Assembly (NCBI GenBank): GCA_040772885.1
Contig: JAXGXF010000003.1
Span: 204,647-268,646 of the forward strand
Reading direction: 5' to 3'
From: Pullichristensenella sp002068815
GTDB lineage: Bacteria; Bacillota; Clostridia; Christensenellales; Aristaeellaceae
DNA length: 64,000 nt
A program made the position numbers and the translations under genes. Within the stretch, counting starts at the first letter, position 1; every line of letters starts with the position of its first letter. The notes below the pieces were generated by a model. That model ran no database searches. It saw only the letters and a list, made by a program, of their open reading frames with translations, and was not told the DNA's origin. Positions 8,478-16,602 of the stretch are shown here, in pieces.

Positions 8478-9467
8478 CTACGCCTGCGCCTGCGCGGCGG
8501 TGATCGCGACGGTGGCGACGATGTCCTCGACGGAGCAGCCGCGGGACAGGTCGTTGCAGGGCTTCGCGATGCCCTGGAGGATCGGGCCGTAGGCCTCGGC
8601 GCCCGCGAGACGCTGCACGAGCTTGTAGCCGATGTTCGCGCTCTCGAGGCCGGGGAACACCAGCGTGTTCGCCTTCCCGGCGACCGGGCTTCCGGGGGCC
8701 TTCAACTTGCCGACGGATTCGACGATCGCCGCGTCGAGCTGCAGCTCGCCGTCGATCTGCACGTCGGGTGCCATCTGCCTGGCGAGCCCGGTCGCCTGCT
8801 GGACCTTCGTCACGAGGTCGTGCTTGGCGCTTCCCTTCGTCGAGAACGAGAGCATCGCGACCCTCGGCTCGAACCCCGCGAGCGCGCGCGCCGATTCCGC
8901 CGCGCCGACGGCGATGTTCGCGAGCTCCTCGGCGGTCGGGTCGACGACGACCGCGCAATCGGCGAAGATCATCACGCCGTCCTCGCCGTATTGGGCGTCC
9001 TTCATCTCCATCAGGAAGCAGGAGGAGACGGTCTTGATGCCGGGCTTCGGCTTGATGATCTGCAGCGCCGGGCGCAGCATGTCGCCGGTCGAGTGGATCG
9101 CGCCGGAGACGAGCCCGTCCGCGTCCCCCACCTTGACCATCATGACGCCAAAGTACATCGGGTCCCTGACGAGCCTTGCCGCCTCTTCCTCGGTCATGCC
9201 CTTCGCCTTGCGGAGCTCGAACAGCGTGCTCGCGTACTGCGCGGACTTCGGGGAAGCCGCCGGGTCGACGATCTCGACGCCCGGGAGCGGCGCGCCGTCC
9301 GCGACCTCGCGAACCTTTTCCGGGTTTCCCAGAAGCGTCAATTTCGCCAGGCCCTCCGAGGCGATGATCGAGGCGGCCCGCACATTTCGAACCTCCTCGC
9401 CCTCGGGAAGCACGATGTGCCGAACGTCGGCCTTCGCCTTTGCCTTGATCCTGTCGATAAGCGCCAT
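8478..9467 (-). CDS. pta: Phosphate acetyltransferase
   Basis: A 329-residue short-form Pta, which makes acetyl phosphate from acetyl-CoA. It opens MALIDRIKAKAKADVRHIVL and contains the family's glycine/serine-rich stretches (GLVSGAIHSTGDMLRPALQ) and the C-terminal GCSVEDIVATVAITAAQ. ATG 9467 is chosen over the in-frame ATG at 9503 because GGAGGG stands 7 bases upstream and the homologous N-terminus begins there. First gene of the pta-ackA operon. Confidence 0.95.
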   Translation of the reverse strand: MALIDRIKAKAKADVRHIVLPEGEEVRNVRAASIIASEGLAKLTLLGNPEKVREVADGAPLPGVEIVDPAASPKSAQYASTLFELRKAKGMTEEEAARLVRDPMYFGVMMVKVGDADGLVSGAIHSTGDMLRPALQIIKPKPGIKTVSSCFLMEMKDAQYGEDGVMIFADCAVVVDPTAEELANIAVGAAESARALAGFEPRVAMLSFSTKGSAKHDLVTKVQQATGLARQMAPDVQIDGELQLDAAIVESVGKLKAPGSPVAGKANTLVFPGLESANIGYKLVQRLAGAEAYGPILQGIAKPCNDLSRGCSVEDIVATVAITAAQAQA

Positions 9468-9509
9468 GAACGTCCCTCCATATGCCGAATTAAATTTTCC
9501 CATCTACCT

Positions 9510-9538
9510 ATTATACGATATAAATGCCGGTTTGAAAA
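9510..9538 (-). promoter_or_regulatory. Promoter of pta-ackA
   Basis: Minus strand TTTTCA, 17 bases, TATAAT, about 40 bases before the pta start. Confidence 0.6.
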
Positions 9539-9554
9539 GGCATATTTGTAAACT

Positions 9555-10001
9555 TTAGCGCCGTGCGGCGTCAAAAAACCGTACAAGAAGCAGGCGGCAC
9601 TCGGCCTCGAGCACGCCTCCGTCGATCCTGCAGAAGTGGATGAACGCCGGGTCCTCGGGGATGCGGTAGACGCTGCCCGCGCAGCCCTGCTTTTCGTCGT
9701 ACGCGCCGAACACGAGCCGCCGGACGCGCGCCTGCGAGATCGCGCCGGCGCACATCGGGCAGGGCTCGAGCGTCACGTACAGGTCGCAGTCGTACAGCCG
9801 CCAGTTCCCGAGCGCCTCCGCGGCGGCCCGGATCGCGAGCATCTCCGCGTGCGCGGTGGGGTCGCGGAGCTCCTCGCGGCGGTTGCGCGCGCGGGCGATG
9901 ATCTCGCCGTTCAGGGCGATCGCGCAGCCGACCGGCGCCTCGCCGGCCTTCAGCGCCTCCTCGGCCTCCGCGAGCGCCTGGCGCATGAAGAACTCGTCCA
10001 T
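9555..10001 (-). CDS. tadA: tRNA-specific adenosine deaminase
   Basis: A 148-residue cytidine-deaminase-fold enzyme that converts A34 of tRNA-Arg(ACG) to inosine. The zinc site is complete: His51 and catalytic Glu53 in HAEM, Cys81 and Cys84 in PCPMCAGAI. The length fits TadA. ATG 10001 follows a GGGGAGGGG site; an upstream in-frame ATG at 10049 lies inside the promoter. It is transcribed alone, ending just before the pta promoter. Confidence 0.92.
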   Translation of the reverse strand: MDEFFMRQALAEAEEALKAGEAPVGCAIALNGEIIARARNRREELRDPTAHAEMLAIRAAAEALGNWRLYDCDLYVTLEPCPMCAGAISQARVRRLVFGAYDEKQGCAGSVYRIPEDPAFIHFCRIDGGVLEAECRLLLVRFFDAARR

Positions 10002-10020
10002 TTGCACCCCTCCCCGCATA

Positions 10021-10049
10021 ATTATACCCCGTTTTGGAAATTTTCGCAA
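10021..10049 (-). promoter_or_regulatory. Promoter of tadA
   Basis: Minus strand TTGCGA, 17 bases, TATAAT, giving a very short untranslated leader. Confidence 0.7.
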
Positions 10050-10128
10050 GAATCGGTTCTTTTTCGGGCGCTTCGATTAGAACTTGATGAACGTTTGCGA
10101 TATCGGTTCTGTTTTTATAACCAACCGC

Positions 10129-10157
10129 TTGACAGCGGGCGCGCTTTGGTATACATT
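10129..10157 (+). promoter_or_regulatory. Promoter of the zinc-ribbon/DUF5685/J-domain/HD operon
   Basis: TTGACA at 10129, then TATACATT; the -10 is either TATACA (15-bp spacer) or TACATT (17-bp spacer). The first gene starts about 25 bases further on. Confidence 0.65.
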
Positions 10158-10183
10158 GTGTTGGACGAAAGGACGAGAGGCAG

Positions 10184-10591
10184 ATGTTTCAGAGATTCCG
10201 TTGCGCGCTGGCGCGGTTCATGCAGGGCAGGCACGGCTACGACCAGCTGACGCGGTTCATGCTGTGGGCGGCGCTCGCGTTTTACGCGCTGGGGATATTC
10301 CCGCCGATCTGGTTTCTGGGGTACGTCGGGCTCGCGATACTGATCCTGGCGCTTCTGCGCGTGTTTTCGAAAAACGTGTCGCAGAGGGTGCTCGAAAACG
10401 CCAAATACCTGCAGCTTTCGGCAAAGATACGCACGGGGATACCGCAGGCGCGCGCCCGCTTCAAAAACCGCAGGGAGTACAAGTACTTCCGCTGCCCGAA
10501 GTGCCGCTCGTGGCTGAAGCTCAAGCGCGGCGCGGGCGAGGGCACGCTGACCTGCGGAAACTGCAAGCACTCGTTCAAGGTCAAGGCCTGA
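10184..10591 (+). CDS. Membrane protein with C-terminal zinc ribbon
   Basis: A 135-residue protein. Residues about 25-58 form one or two hydrophobic helices (MLWAALAFYALGIFPPIWFL, then GYVGLAILILALL). A basic stretch leads to a zinc ribbon with two CxxC pairs, CPKC and CGNC, near the C-terminus. The function is unknown; the topology suggests a membrane anchor with a cytoplasmic metal-binding tip. Its TGA overlaps the ATG of the next gene, so translation is probably coupled. First gene of a four-gene operon. Confidence 0.8.
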   Translation: MFQRFRCALARFMQGRHGYDQLTRFMLWAALAFYALGIFPPIWFLGYVGLAILILALLRVFSKNVSQRVLENAKYLQLSAKIRTGIPQARARFKNRREYKYFRCPKCRSWLKLKRGAGEGTLTCGNCKHSFKVKA

Positions 10592-11421
10592 TGTTCGGCT
10601 ACGTGATGGCGAACCGGGACGCGCTTTCCCAGGATGAGCGCGACCGGTTTCAGGCGCTCTACTGCGGGCTGTGCCGCGCGCTTCGGACGCGCCACGGGCT
10701 GCGCGGGCAGATGACCTTGAGCTTCGACATGACGTTTCTCTTGATGACGCTCAATTCGCTCTACGAGCCGATCGAGAAGCGCGGCCGCGAGCGGTGCTGG
10801 ATGCGCCCGGGGAAGCGGCACGCGTATGTGCTTACGATGTTCTCGGACTACGCGGCGGACATGAACGTCGCGCTCGCGTACCACAAGTTCCGGGACGACT
10901 GGGCGGACGACCGGAACCTCGTCCGGCGCACCGAGGCGGGGCTGCTCAGGAGGAGCTACCGCAGGGTCGAGCTGCTCTACCCGGAGAAGTGCGCGGCGGT
11001 CGAAAAGGGCATTCGGGCGCTCTCCGAGATCGAGAAGCGCCGCGGCGGGGGGATCGACGCCCCGGCGAACTGCTTCGGCCAGCTGCTCGGCGAATTGTTC
11101 GCCTACCGGGACGACCACTGGGCGGGGACGCTGCGCTCGATGGGCGCGGAGCTCGGCAAGTTCATCTACGTGATGGACGCCTACGACGACCTCGAGGACG
11201 ACCGCAAGAAGGGCGCGTACAACCCGCTCTCGGAGCTCGGCGGCGAGGCGTTCGAGGAAACCGTGCATGCGGCGCTGACGATGCTGATCGCCCGGTGCAC
11301 CGGCGAGTTCGAGAAGCTGCCGCTCTTCGAGGACGTCGAAATCCTCCGCAACATCCTCTATTCGGGCGTGTGGACGCAATACCTTTCCATACAGGCCAGG
11401 CGGAAGGGAGAGGCAAAATGA
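10591..11421 (+). CDS. DUF5685 family protein
   Basis: A 276-residue protein that opens MFGYVMANRDALSQDERDRF and continues with ALYCGLCRALRTRHG, the cysteine signature I associate with DUF5685, a family of unknown function in Clostridia. Further blocks are SFDMTFLLMTLNSLYEP, CFGQLLGELFAYRDDHW and YVMDAYDDLEDDRKKGAYNP; the last has a DxxDD pattern that could bind metal (inference). It shares ATGA overlaps with both neighbours, which argues for a common job with the zinc-ribbon membrane protein and the J-domain protein. Confidence 0.8.
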   Translation: MFGYVMANRDALSQDERDRFQALYCGLCRALRTRHGLRGQMTLSFDMTFLLMTLNSLYEPIEKRGRERCWMRPGKRHAYVLTMFSDYAADMNVALAYHKFRDDWADDRNLVRRTEAGLLRRSYRRVELLYPEKCAAVEKGIRALSEIEKRRGGGIDAPANCFGQLLGELFAYRDDHWAGTLRSMGAELGKFIYVMDAYDDLEDDRKKGAYNPLSELGGEAFEETVHAALTMLIARCTGEFEKLPLFEDVEILRNILYSGVWTQYLSIQARRKGEAK

Positions 11422-12122
11422 TACAGGATCCCTACCGGGTGCTCGGGCTCTCCCCGAACGCGTCCGACGACGAGGTCAAGGCCGCGTACCGCAGGCTCGC
11501 GAAGCAATACCATCCCGACCTGCACGGCGGGTCCGCCGAGGCCGAGGCGAAGATGAAGGAGATCAACGCCGCCTATTCGCAGATCATGAACCGCTCGACC
11601 GGAGGTTCCGGCCCCGCCAACGGCGGCTACGGGCGGCAGGGAACCGGCACTGCCGGCGGGCGGCAGGGATACGGCGGATGGCAGGGAACCGGCACTGCCG
11701 GCGGATGGGACAGCTGGGGCGGCTGGTGGAACCAGCAGCAGACCGCGGGCGCGCAGGAGAGCCCGCAGATGCAGGCCGCGCGCAACTACATCAACGCCGG
11801 CCACTATCGGGAGGCGCTGAACGTGCTCGAGGGCATACAGGAGCGCGGCGCGCGCTGGTATTATTATGCAGCCGCGGCGAACATGGGCCTTAACAACAAC
11901 ATCGCGGCGCTGAACTACGCGCGGCAGGCGGTCAACATGGACCCGGCGAACCTCGAGTACCGCCAGCTTCTGCACCGCCTCGAGTACGCGGGCCAGAGCT
12001 ATCAGGCCGCGGGCAGGCGCTACGGCATGCCGAACCTGAACAGCGCCTGCACGTGGCTGTGCCTTTCGCAGCTTCTGCTCTCCTGCTGCTGCGGGTCGCG
12101 CGGGTATTATTTCTGTTGCTGA
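11418..12122 (+). CDS. J-domain protein with Gly-rich linker, TPR-like region and Cys-rich tail
   Basis: A 234-residue protein. Residues 1-65 are a J domain (DPYRVLGLSPNASDDEVKAA, HPD motif in KQYHPDLHGG), which recruits and stimulates an Hsp70. Residues about 66-112 are a Gly/Gln/Trp-rich linker holding a repeated GTGTAGG unit. Residues about 115-195 form helix pairs like tetratricopeptide repeats (ARNYINAGHYREALNVLEGI, ALNYARQAVNMDPANLEYRQ). The last 25 residues are hydrophobic and contain seven cysteines (LSCCCGSRGYYFCC). It is not a full DnaJ: there is no zinc-finger domain of the classical type. The ATG overlaps the stop of the DUF5685 gene. Confidence 0.85.
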   Translation: MIQDPYRVLGLSPNASDDEVKAAYRRLAKQYHPDLHGGSAEAEAKMKEINAAYSQIMNRSTGGSGPANGGYGRQGTGTAGGRQGYGGWQGTGTAGGWDSWGGWWNQQQTAGAQESPQMQAARNYINAGHYREALNVLEGIQERGARWYYYAAAANMGLNNNIAALNYARQAVNMDPANLEYRQLLHRLEYAGQSYQAAGRRYGMPNLNSACTWLCLSQLLLSCCCGSRGYYFCC

Positions 12123-12135
12123 GGAGGATTTTTCA

Positions 12136-12690
12136 ATGTACACCAGAGACGACGCATGGAAGCTGCTGACCGAGTACAACCGGGGGGAATTTCACCTGAA
12201 GCACGCGCGGGTCGTCGAGGACGTGATGCGCTGGTACGCCGCCGAGCTGGGATACCGGGACGAGGCGGACTTCTGGGCGACGGTCGGGCTTCTGCACGAT
12301 CTGGACTTTGAGATGTTCCCGGACGAGCACTGCGCAAAGGCCGGGGAAATCCTCCGCGAGCGCGGCTGGGACGAGAGATTGATCCGCGCGGTCGTGAGCC
12401 ACGGCTACGGGATCGCCTCGGACGTGAAGCCCGAGCACGTCATGGAAAAGGTGCTCTTCGCCGCGGACGAATTGACCGGATTGATCGGCGCGGCGGCGGT
12501 CATGCGCCCGTCGAGGAGCGTCCAGGACCTCGAGGTCAGCTCCGTCAGGAAGAAATTCAAGGACAAAAAATTCGCCGCGGGCTGCTCCCGCGACGTGATC
12601 CTGCAGGGGGCGGAGATGCTCGATTGGACGCTCGACGAATTGATCGAAAAGACGATTCTCGCGATGCGCGAGAGCTCCGCCGTCGACTGA
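12136..12690 (+). CDS. HD-domain protein
   Basis: A 184-residue predicted metal-dependent phosphohydrolase. The core is LKHARVVEDVMRWYA, then the HD pair in GLLHDLDFEMFPDEH, and a distal VVSHGYG and AADELTGL. Such stand-alone HD proteins cleave phosphate esters of nucleotides or other substrates; the substrate cannot be read from the sequence. ATG 12136 follows GAGGAGG and lies 13 bases after the J-domain gene, last in that operon. Confidence 0.8.
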   Translation: MYTRDDAWKLLTEYNRGEFHLKHARVVEDVMRWYAAELGYRDEADFWATVGLLHDLDFEMFPDEHCAKAGEILRERGWDERLIRAVVSHGYGIASDVKPEHVMEKVLFAADELTGLIGAAAVMRPSRSVQDLEVSSVRKKFKDKKFAAGCSRDVILQGAEMLDWTLDELIEKTILAMRESSAVD

Positions 12691-12703
12691 CCCCTGTAAA
12701 GCG

Positions 12704-12737
12704 AAGCGGATGCGCCGTTCTGCGCATCCGCTTTGTC
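12704..12737. terminator. Terminator between the HD-domain gene and the convergent SANT/Myb-like gene
   Basis: A perfect 12-bp stem (12704-12715 with 12722-12733) is followed by TGTCGTC. It sits between two convergent genes and may serve both. Confidence 0.6.
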
Positions 12738-12738
12738 G

Positions 12739-13488
12739 TCATTCAACTGGGAGGTGTGCCTCGAGCGCCCCGACCCGCTCCGCGAGCAGCTCGCAGAACT
12801 CCGGCAGCGCCTTCGTGCGCTCGTCCTCGGGCGTCGCCAGGAACAGCTTCGCCTCGTCGACGACCCGCTGCGCGGCGTCGATCAAATCGCTCGAGCCGCC
12901 GGAATCGCGCATGCCGAGCAGGTGCCTGGTCAGGGTGTCGAGAGCGCGCGCGAGCTCCGCGTCGCCCATGCGCCGGGCCTCGTCGACGAGCCCCTGGCAG
13001 GCCGCCGACATGTCGGGGCGGATCCGGTGGTTGACCTGCGGCTGGTCGCAGAGTATCCCCCGCGCGTTGAGCCTTTCGACCATGTGCCGAACGTAGTCGG
13101 GCCGGCTCTTGATGATCGACCGGTACTTGTTCTGGTAGCGCAGCATCAGGCTGTGGTCGCCGCCGGAGAGCTTCTGCAGGCACGAGCGCACGCTCTGCCC
13201 CTGCGAGCGCGCGGTCAGCACCTGCTCCATCAGCCAGTCGACCTCCTGCTGTGTAAACGGCACGAAGCGCGCCGTGCGCTCCTGGCCGCCCTCCCTCTTT
13301 TGCACCTGCGCGTAATAGTAATTTCGTATGCTGTTGGGGCGGCGGCCCGTCTTTTCGGCAATGCGCTCGAATACGGCCTTCAGAGGAAGGCCCTGCTGCT
13401 GTGCCTCGTCCGCCGTTTCCCAGAGGAGATTGTTCTCAAATTCGCTCCATCCCGTACGTCTTCCCGTGCGCGAAACCGCCTGTTCCAT
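12739..13488 (-). CDS. SANT/Myb-like DNA-binding protein (RsfA-like)
   Basis: A 249-residue protein whose first 70 residues resemble the Myb/SANT fold of Bacillus RsfA-type regulators: SRTGRRTGWSEFENNLLWET, then LKAVFERIAEKTGRRPNSIR and NYYYAQVQ. The pattern of spaced tryptophan/aromatic residues and the basic recognition helix RRPNSIRNYYYAQ support DNA binding. A second similar unit may start at FTQQEVDWLMEQV. The rest is helical without a known domain. The target is unknown. ATG 13488 has a GGAGGGG site. It is divergent from the MreB-like gene with about 150 bases between them. Confidence 0.65.
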   Translation of the reverse strand: MEQAVSRTGRRTGWSEFENNLLWETADEAQQQGLPLKAVFERIAEKTGRRPNSIRNYYYAQVQKREGGQERTARFVPFTQQEVDWLMEQVLTARSQGQSVRSCLQKLSGGDHSLMLRYQNKYRSIIKSRPDYVRHMVERLNARGILCDQPQVNHRIRPDMSAACQGLVDEARRMGDAELARALDTLTRHLLGMRDSGGSSDLIDAAQRVVDEAKLFLATPEDERTKALPEFCELLAERVGALEAHLPVE

Positions 13489-13605
13489 ATATTTCCCCTC
13501 CAAACTGCTTGCTGATACAGAGTATGCACGAACTATGACGGCAATATACTGATTCGGCAAATTCGTGGAAATATTTTTGCGGGGGTGCCCAAGGGCGGCG
13601 GCGTA

Positions 13606-13614
13606 TGCTATAAT
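13606..13614 (+). promoter_or_regulatory. Extended -10 promoter of the MreB-like gene
   Basis: ATGCTATAAT: a perfect -10 with TGC in front; no good -35 is visible. Transcription would begin near 13621, leaving a leader of only about 15 bases. Confidence 0.6.
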
Positions 13615-13635
13615 TGTCCGACGGGAGGGATGGAC

Positions 13636-14655
13636 ATGCGGTGGGAAATGGGCATTGATCTCGGCACGCGAAACGTCCGCGCGGCGCTTCCTGCGGAGGG
13701 GCCGGTGCTTTCGCAGGCGGCGGCGCTCGCGCTGCGCGAGGGGCGCGACGCGCCGGTAAACGCGGGCGACGCGGCCTTTTCCGTGTACGGGCGCACCTGC
13801 GAGGGCGTGTCGGTGCACTTTCCGCTCCACGACGGGACGCTGAAAAACAACGTCCACGCGGAGAAGCTCATCCAGTGGGTGTACTATGTGACGGAGGAGA
13901 GGCGGAAGGGAAAGCGGCTGCGCGCGCTGTTGACCACCGCGGCGCACGCGCGGGCTGTGCAGCAGGAGGCGCTTTTGCAGGCGGCGCTCGACGCGGGCGC
14001 GTCGGAGGCGGGGCTCATCTCCTCCGACGCGGCGTCGGCGCTCGGCGCGGGGCTCGACATCATGAGCCCGCAGGCGTCCCTGATCATCGACGTCGGCGCG
14101 GGCAAGGTCGCGGCGGCGCTGTTCACGCGCGGGCTCGTCGCCGCCAGCGCGTATTTGCCCTACGGCGTCGGGCGCATCGACGAGCGGATACAGAGGATGC
14201 TTCGCACCGAGAAGGGGTTCCTGGTCGGCCCCAAGACCGCCGAGGACATCAAGCAGGCGATGGCGACCGCGCTGACCCCCGCGCCGGTTTCGATGCCGGT
14301 CGCCGGGCTGAACCTTCAAAAGCGCGTGCCGGAGATCCTCGAGGTCGAGCCGGAAATGGTCGCGCGCGCGTGCGAGGAGGTCGTCGGCGAGCTCGTGTTC
14401 ATGGTCGCGTCCGTCGTCGACAACGCGCCGGAGGAGCTGGCCGCCGATCTCAACGACGCCGGCTGCGTGCTCGCGGGCGGCGGGGCCACGATCGCCGGGC
14501 TCGACAAGCGGCTCGGCGACCGATTGGGCATCCCGACCCGCGTCGCCGAGTCGCCGGGAAACTGCGGCGTCATCGGCCTCGCGAAGGTGCTCGAGGAGCC
14601 GGACAAATATGAATCGCTGATTCTTGAGAAAATGGCGAAGCAGGCCCGGCACTAA
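13636..14655 (+). CDS. Divergent MreB-like actin-family protein
   Basis: A 339-residue protein with the order of MreB motifs: phosphate-1 GIDLGTRNVRAAL, the interdomain stretch ASEAGLISSDAASALGAGLD, phosphate-2 LIIDVGAGKVAAALF, then YLPYGVGRIDERIQ, GPKTAEDIKQAM and the adenosine motif VLAGGGATIAGLD. MreB proteins polymerise under the membrane and guide lateral wall synthesis. Here the phosphate-2 loop lacks the usual GGGT, reading GAGK instead, so nucleotide handling may differ. Start ATG 13636 has GGGAGGG 7 bases upstream; an overlapping ATG at 13630 is too close to that site. The gene ends directly against the glycosyltransferase gene on the other strand, with no base between the stops. Confidence 0.75.
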   Translation: MRWEMGIDLGTRNVRAALPAEGPVLSQAAALALREGRDAPVNAGDAAFSVYGRTCEGVSVHFPLHDGTLKNNVHAEKLIQWVYYVTEERRKGKRLRALLTTAAHARAVQQEALLQAALDAGASEAGLISSDAASALGAGLDIMSPQASLIIDVGAGKVAAALFTRGLVAASAYLPYGVGRIDERIQRMLRTEKGFLVGPKTAEDIKQAMATALTPAPVSMPVAGLNLQKRVPEILEVEPEMVARACEEVVGELVFMVASVVDNAPEELAADLNDAGCVLAGGGATIAGLDKRLGDRLGIPTRVAESPGNCGVIGLAKVLEEPDKYESLILEKMAKQARH

Positions 14656-15738
14656 TCATCTTCGGGACAGCTCTGCATAAAAATGCAACAGCGTCTCCGC
14701 CGCGCGGTCGAGGCCGTAGCCGGCGGAGAGGATCGACTCGATCGCGCCCGCGCTCGCTTTTGCGCGGTCGGGGCGGTCGAGCGCGAGCAGCGCCTCCGCC
14801 CACGAGGCCGCGCCCTCCCGCAGCGGGAGGAATCGGACGAGGTCCGTCAGCGCCGCCTCCTTTGTAACCGCGTCGCCGACGAGCGAGGGAAGCCCCGCCG
14901 CCTGCCACTCGAGCAGCACCGTCGGGAAGCCCTCGTAGAGCGACGGCAGCGCCATGACATCCATCGCCGCGAGGAACCTCTCCGGGTCGGGCACGCTGCC
15001 GGCGAACACGACCCTGTCCCCGAGCGGCTTCGCGCGCCCGCGGATTTCTTCCTCCAAGTAGCCGTCGCCGACGAGCAGCAGCCGCGCGTCGGGGCGGCGC
15101 TTGAGCACTTCCTCGAAAATCTCCAACAAAAACGCGTGGTTTTTCTGGGCGTTGAAGCGCCCGACGTGGCCCAGGACGAGCGCATTCTCCAATCCAAGCG
15201 CCGGCCGGACGGCTTTGCGCGCCTCCGGGTCGAACCGGAAGCGGCCCGCGTCGACGGCGTTCGGGAGCACGGTGAATTTCCCGCGCCCGAACAGCCACCT
15301 GCCGGCGTCCGTCCCGCAGGCGGCGGCGGCTGTGTAGCTCAAAAGAAACAGCGGGAGAACGCGCCTGTGCTGCCGGTTGCGAAGAGACGTCGTGTTGTGG
15401 CAGTGTGCGACGCGCAATCCGCAGCCTCCGAGCGCCGCCGCGAGCATCTCGAGAAACAGCGACGACGAGTTGCCGTGCGCGTGGACGAGGTCGTACCGGT
15501 TTTTGCGGATCAGCTTGGCGAGCTCCAGCACGTAGCCCACGCCGGGGCGGCGGCTGGCCAGGCGATGCACCCGTATGCCGCGGGCCTCGATCTCGCGCAG
15601 GAGCGAAGGCTCGACCGCGTTGCCGGCGGCGAAGTCCATCGAAATCCCGGCGCGGGACAGCGCGTCCGCGCGCTCGAGCGCGAACATCGTGATGCCGTTG
15701 CGGGTCACGGGGACGGTGAACACGTGCAGCGTCTTCAT
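14656..15738 (-). CDS. Glycosyltransferase family 4
   Basis: A 360-residue GT-B fold enzyme. The N-terminal half has the acceptor-binding pattern (TVPVTRNGITMFALERADAL) and the HAHGNSSSLFLEM block. The C-terminal half has the donor-site motifs LGHVGRFNAQKNH, LLLVGDGYLEEEI and the E-x7-E motif in PSLYEGFPTVLLEWQAAGLP. Such enzymes, for example EpsF or CapM relatives, add sugars to lipid-linked precursors of exopolysaccharide. Sugar and linkage are unknown. It is the last gene of the glycan operon, 3 bases after the family 2 transferase. Confidence 0.88.
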   Translation of the reverse strand: MKTLHVFTVPVTRNGITMFALERADALSRAGISMDFAAGNAVEPSLLREIEARGIRVHRLASRRPGVGYVLELAKLIRKNRYDLVHAHGNSSSLFLEMLAAALGGCGLRVAHCHNTTSLRNRQHRRVLPLFLLSYTAAAACGTDAGRWLFGRGKFTVLPNAVDAGRFRFDPEARKAVRPALGLENALVLGHVGRFNAQKNHAFLLEIFEEVLKRRPDARLLLVGDGYLEEEIRGRAKPLGDRVVFAGSVPDPERFLAAMDVMALPSLYEGFPTVLLEWQAAGLPSLVGDAVTKEAALTDLVRFLPLREGAASWAEALLALDRPDRAKASAGAIESILSAGYGLDRAAETLLHFYAELSRR

Positions 15739-15741
15739 CGG

Positions 15742-16602
15742 CTATTCCCTCGCGTCGAGCGCCGACAGCTTCGCCGCCGGCGCGGAAGTCCGCTCGGCCT
15801 CGTAGAGCTTCGCGTCGACGAGGAAGCGGTACATGAAGCTGTACATGAAGTGGTAGATGAGCCCCGGCCGCCCGTCGAGAAAGCCGAGCTGGAACACATA
15901 GCGGAAGATGAACGCGCAGAACGCGCGGAAGAACTTCGGGAACCTGTAGTAGAGCCCGCTCTTGAGCTTCCTGGTGCGGCGGATGCGGCCGTCGAGCCGC
16001 GAATCGGAATCCTGCGCGCCGAGCACCGCCAGCACCTCGCGCGTCGCGTACCAGTTGAGCTTGTCCGCGAAAAAGCCGACGGACTTGAAGTCGTAGTGGT
16101 CGAACTTCGCGCGGATTCGGACCTCGCGACCCTCGCAGAGCACCGTGTGCTCGTCGATCAACCGGTCCTCGATGCGCCCGATGCCGTTGCGGAAGATCAT
16201 CAGCTTCCGCTTCTTCGCGCCGCCGAAGCGCAGGGGCTTTCCGAGCATGTAGAACACGGCCTCCATCGAGATGCCGTGGACGCCGCTCTCCCGCGGGAGT
16301 TTCAGGATCGGCTCGCACTCGGCCTTGACCGCATCGGTCATGCGCTCGTCCGCGTCGATGCGAAGCACCCACTCGGTCCGTATGTCGCAGTTGTCGAGCG
16401 CCCAGTTGAACTGCCGCGCGTGGCTCTCGAACGGGTGGTACGCGAATTCCGCGCCGAACGCGCGCGCGATCGCCTCGGTCTGGTCGTCGCTGCCGGAATC
16501 GACGACGACGACGCGGCTCGCGAAGCCCGCGACGGACGTAAGGCAGTCCGGCAGGTTCTTCTGCTCGTTCTTCGTCAGGATGATCGCGGTCAGGTCAGCC
16601 AT
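15742..16602 (-). CDS. Glycosyltransferase family 2
   Basis: A 286-residue GT-A enzyme of the WaaE/KdtX type: LTAIILTKNEQKNLPDCLTS, VVVVDSGSDDQTEAIARAFG, and the DxD-like LRIDADERM that holds the metal and nucleotide sugar. The C-terminal part is rich in aromatic and basic residues and could lie on the membrane. It overlaps the upstream epimerase gene by 8 bases. It probably extends a lipid-linked glycan made by the sugar-phosphate transferase in the same operon. Confidence 0.88.
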   Translation of the reverse strand: MADLTAIILTKNEQKNLPDCLTSVAGFASRVVVVDSGSDDQTEAIARAFGAEFAYHPFESHARQFNWALDNCDIRTEWVLRIDADERMTDAVKAECEPILKLPRESGVHGISMEAVFYMLGKPLRFGGAKKRKLMIFRNGIGRIEDRLIDEHTVLCEGREVRIRAKFDHYDFKSVGFFADKLNWYATREVLAVLGAQDSDSRLDGRIRRTRKLKSGLYYRFPKFFRAFCAFIFRYVFQLGFLDGRPGLIYHFMYSFMYRFLVDAKLYEAERTSAPAAKLSALDARE

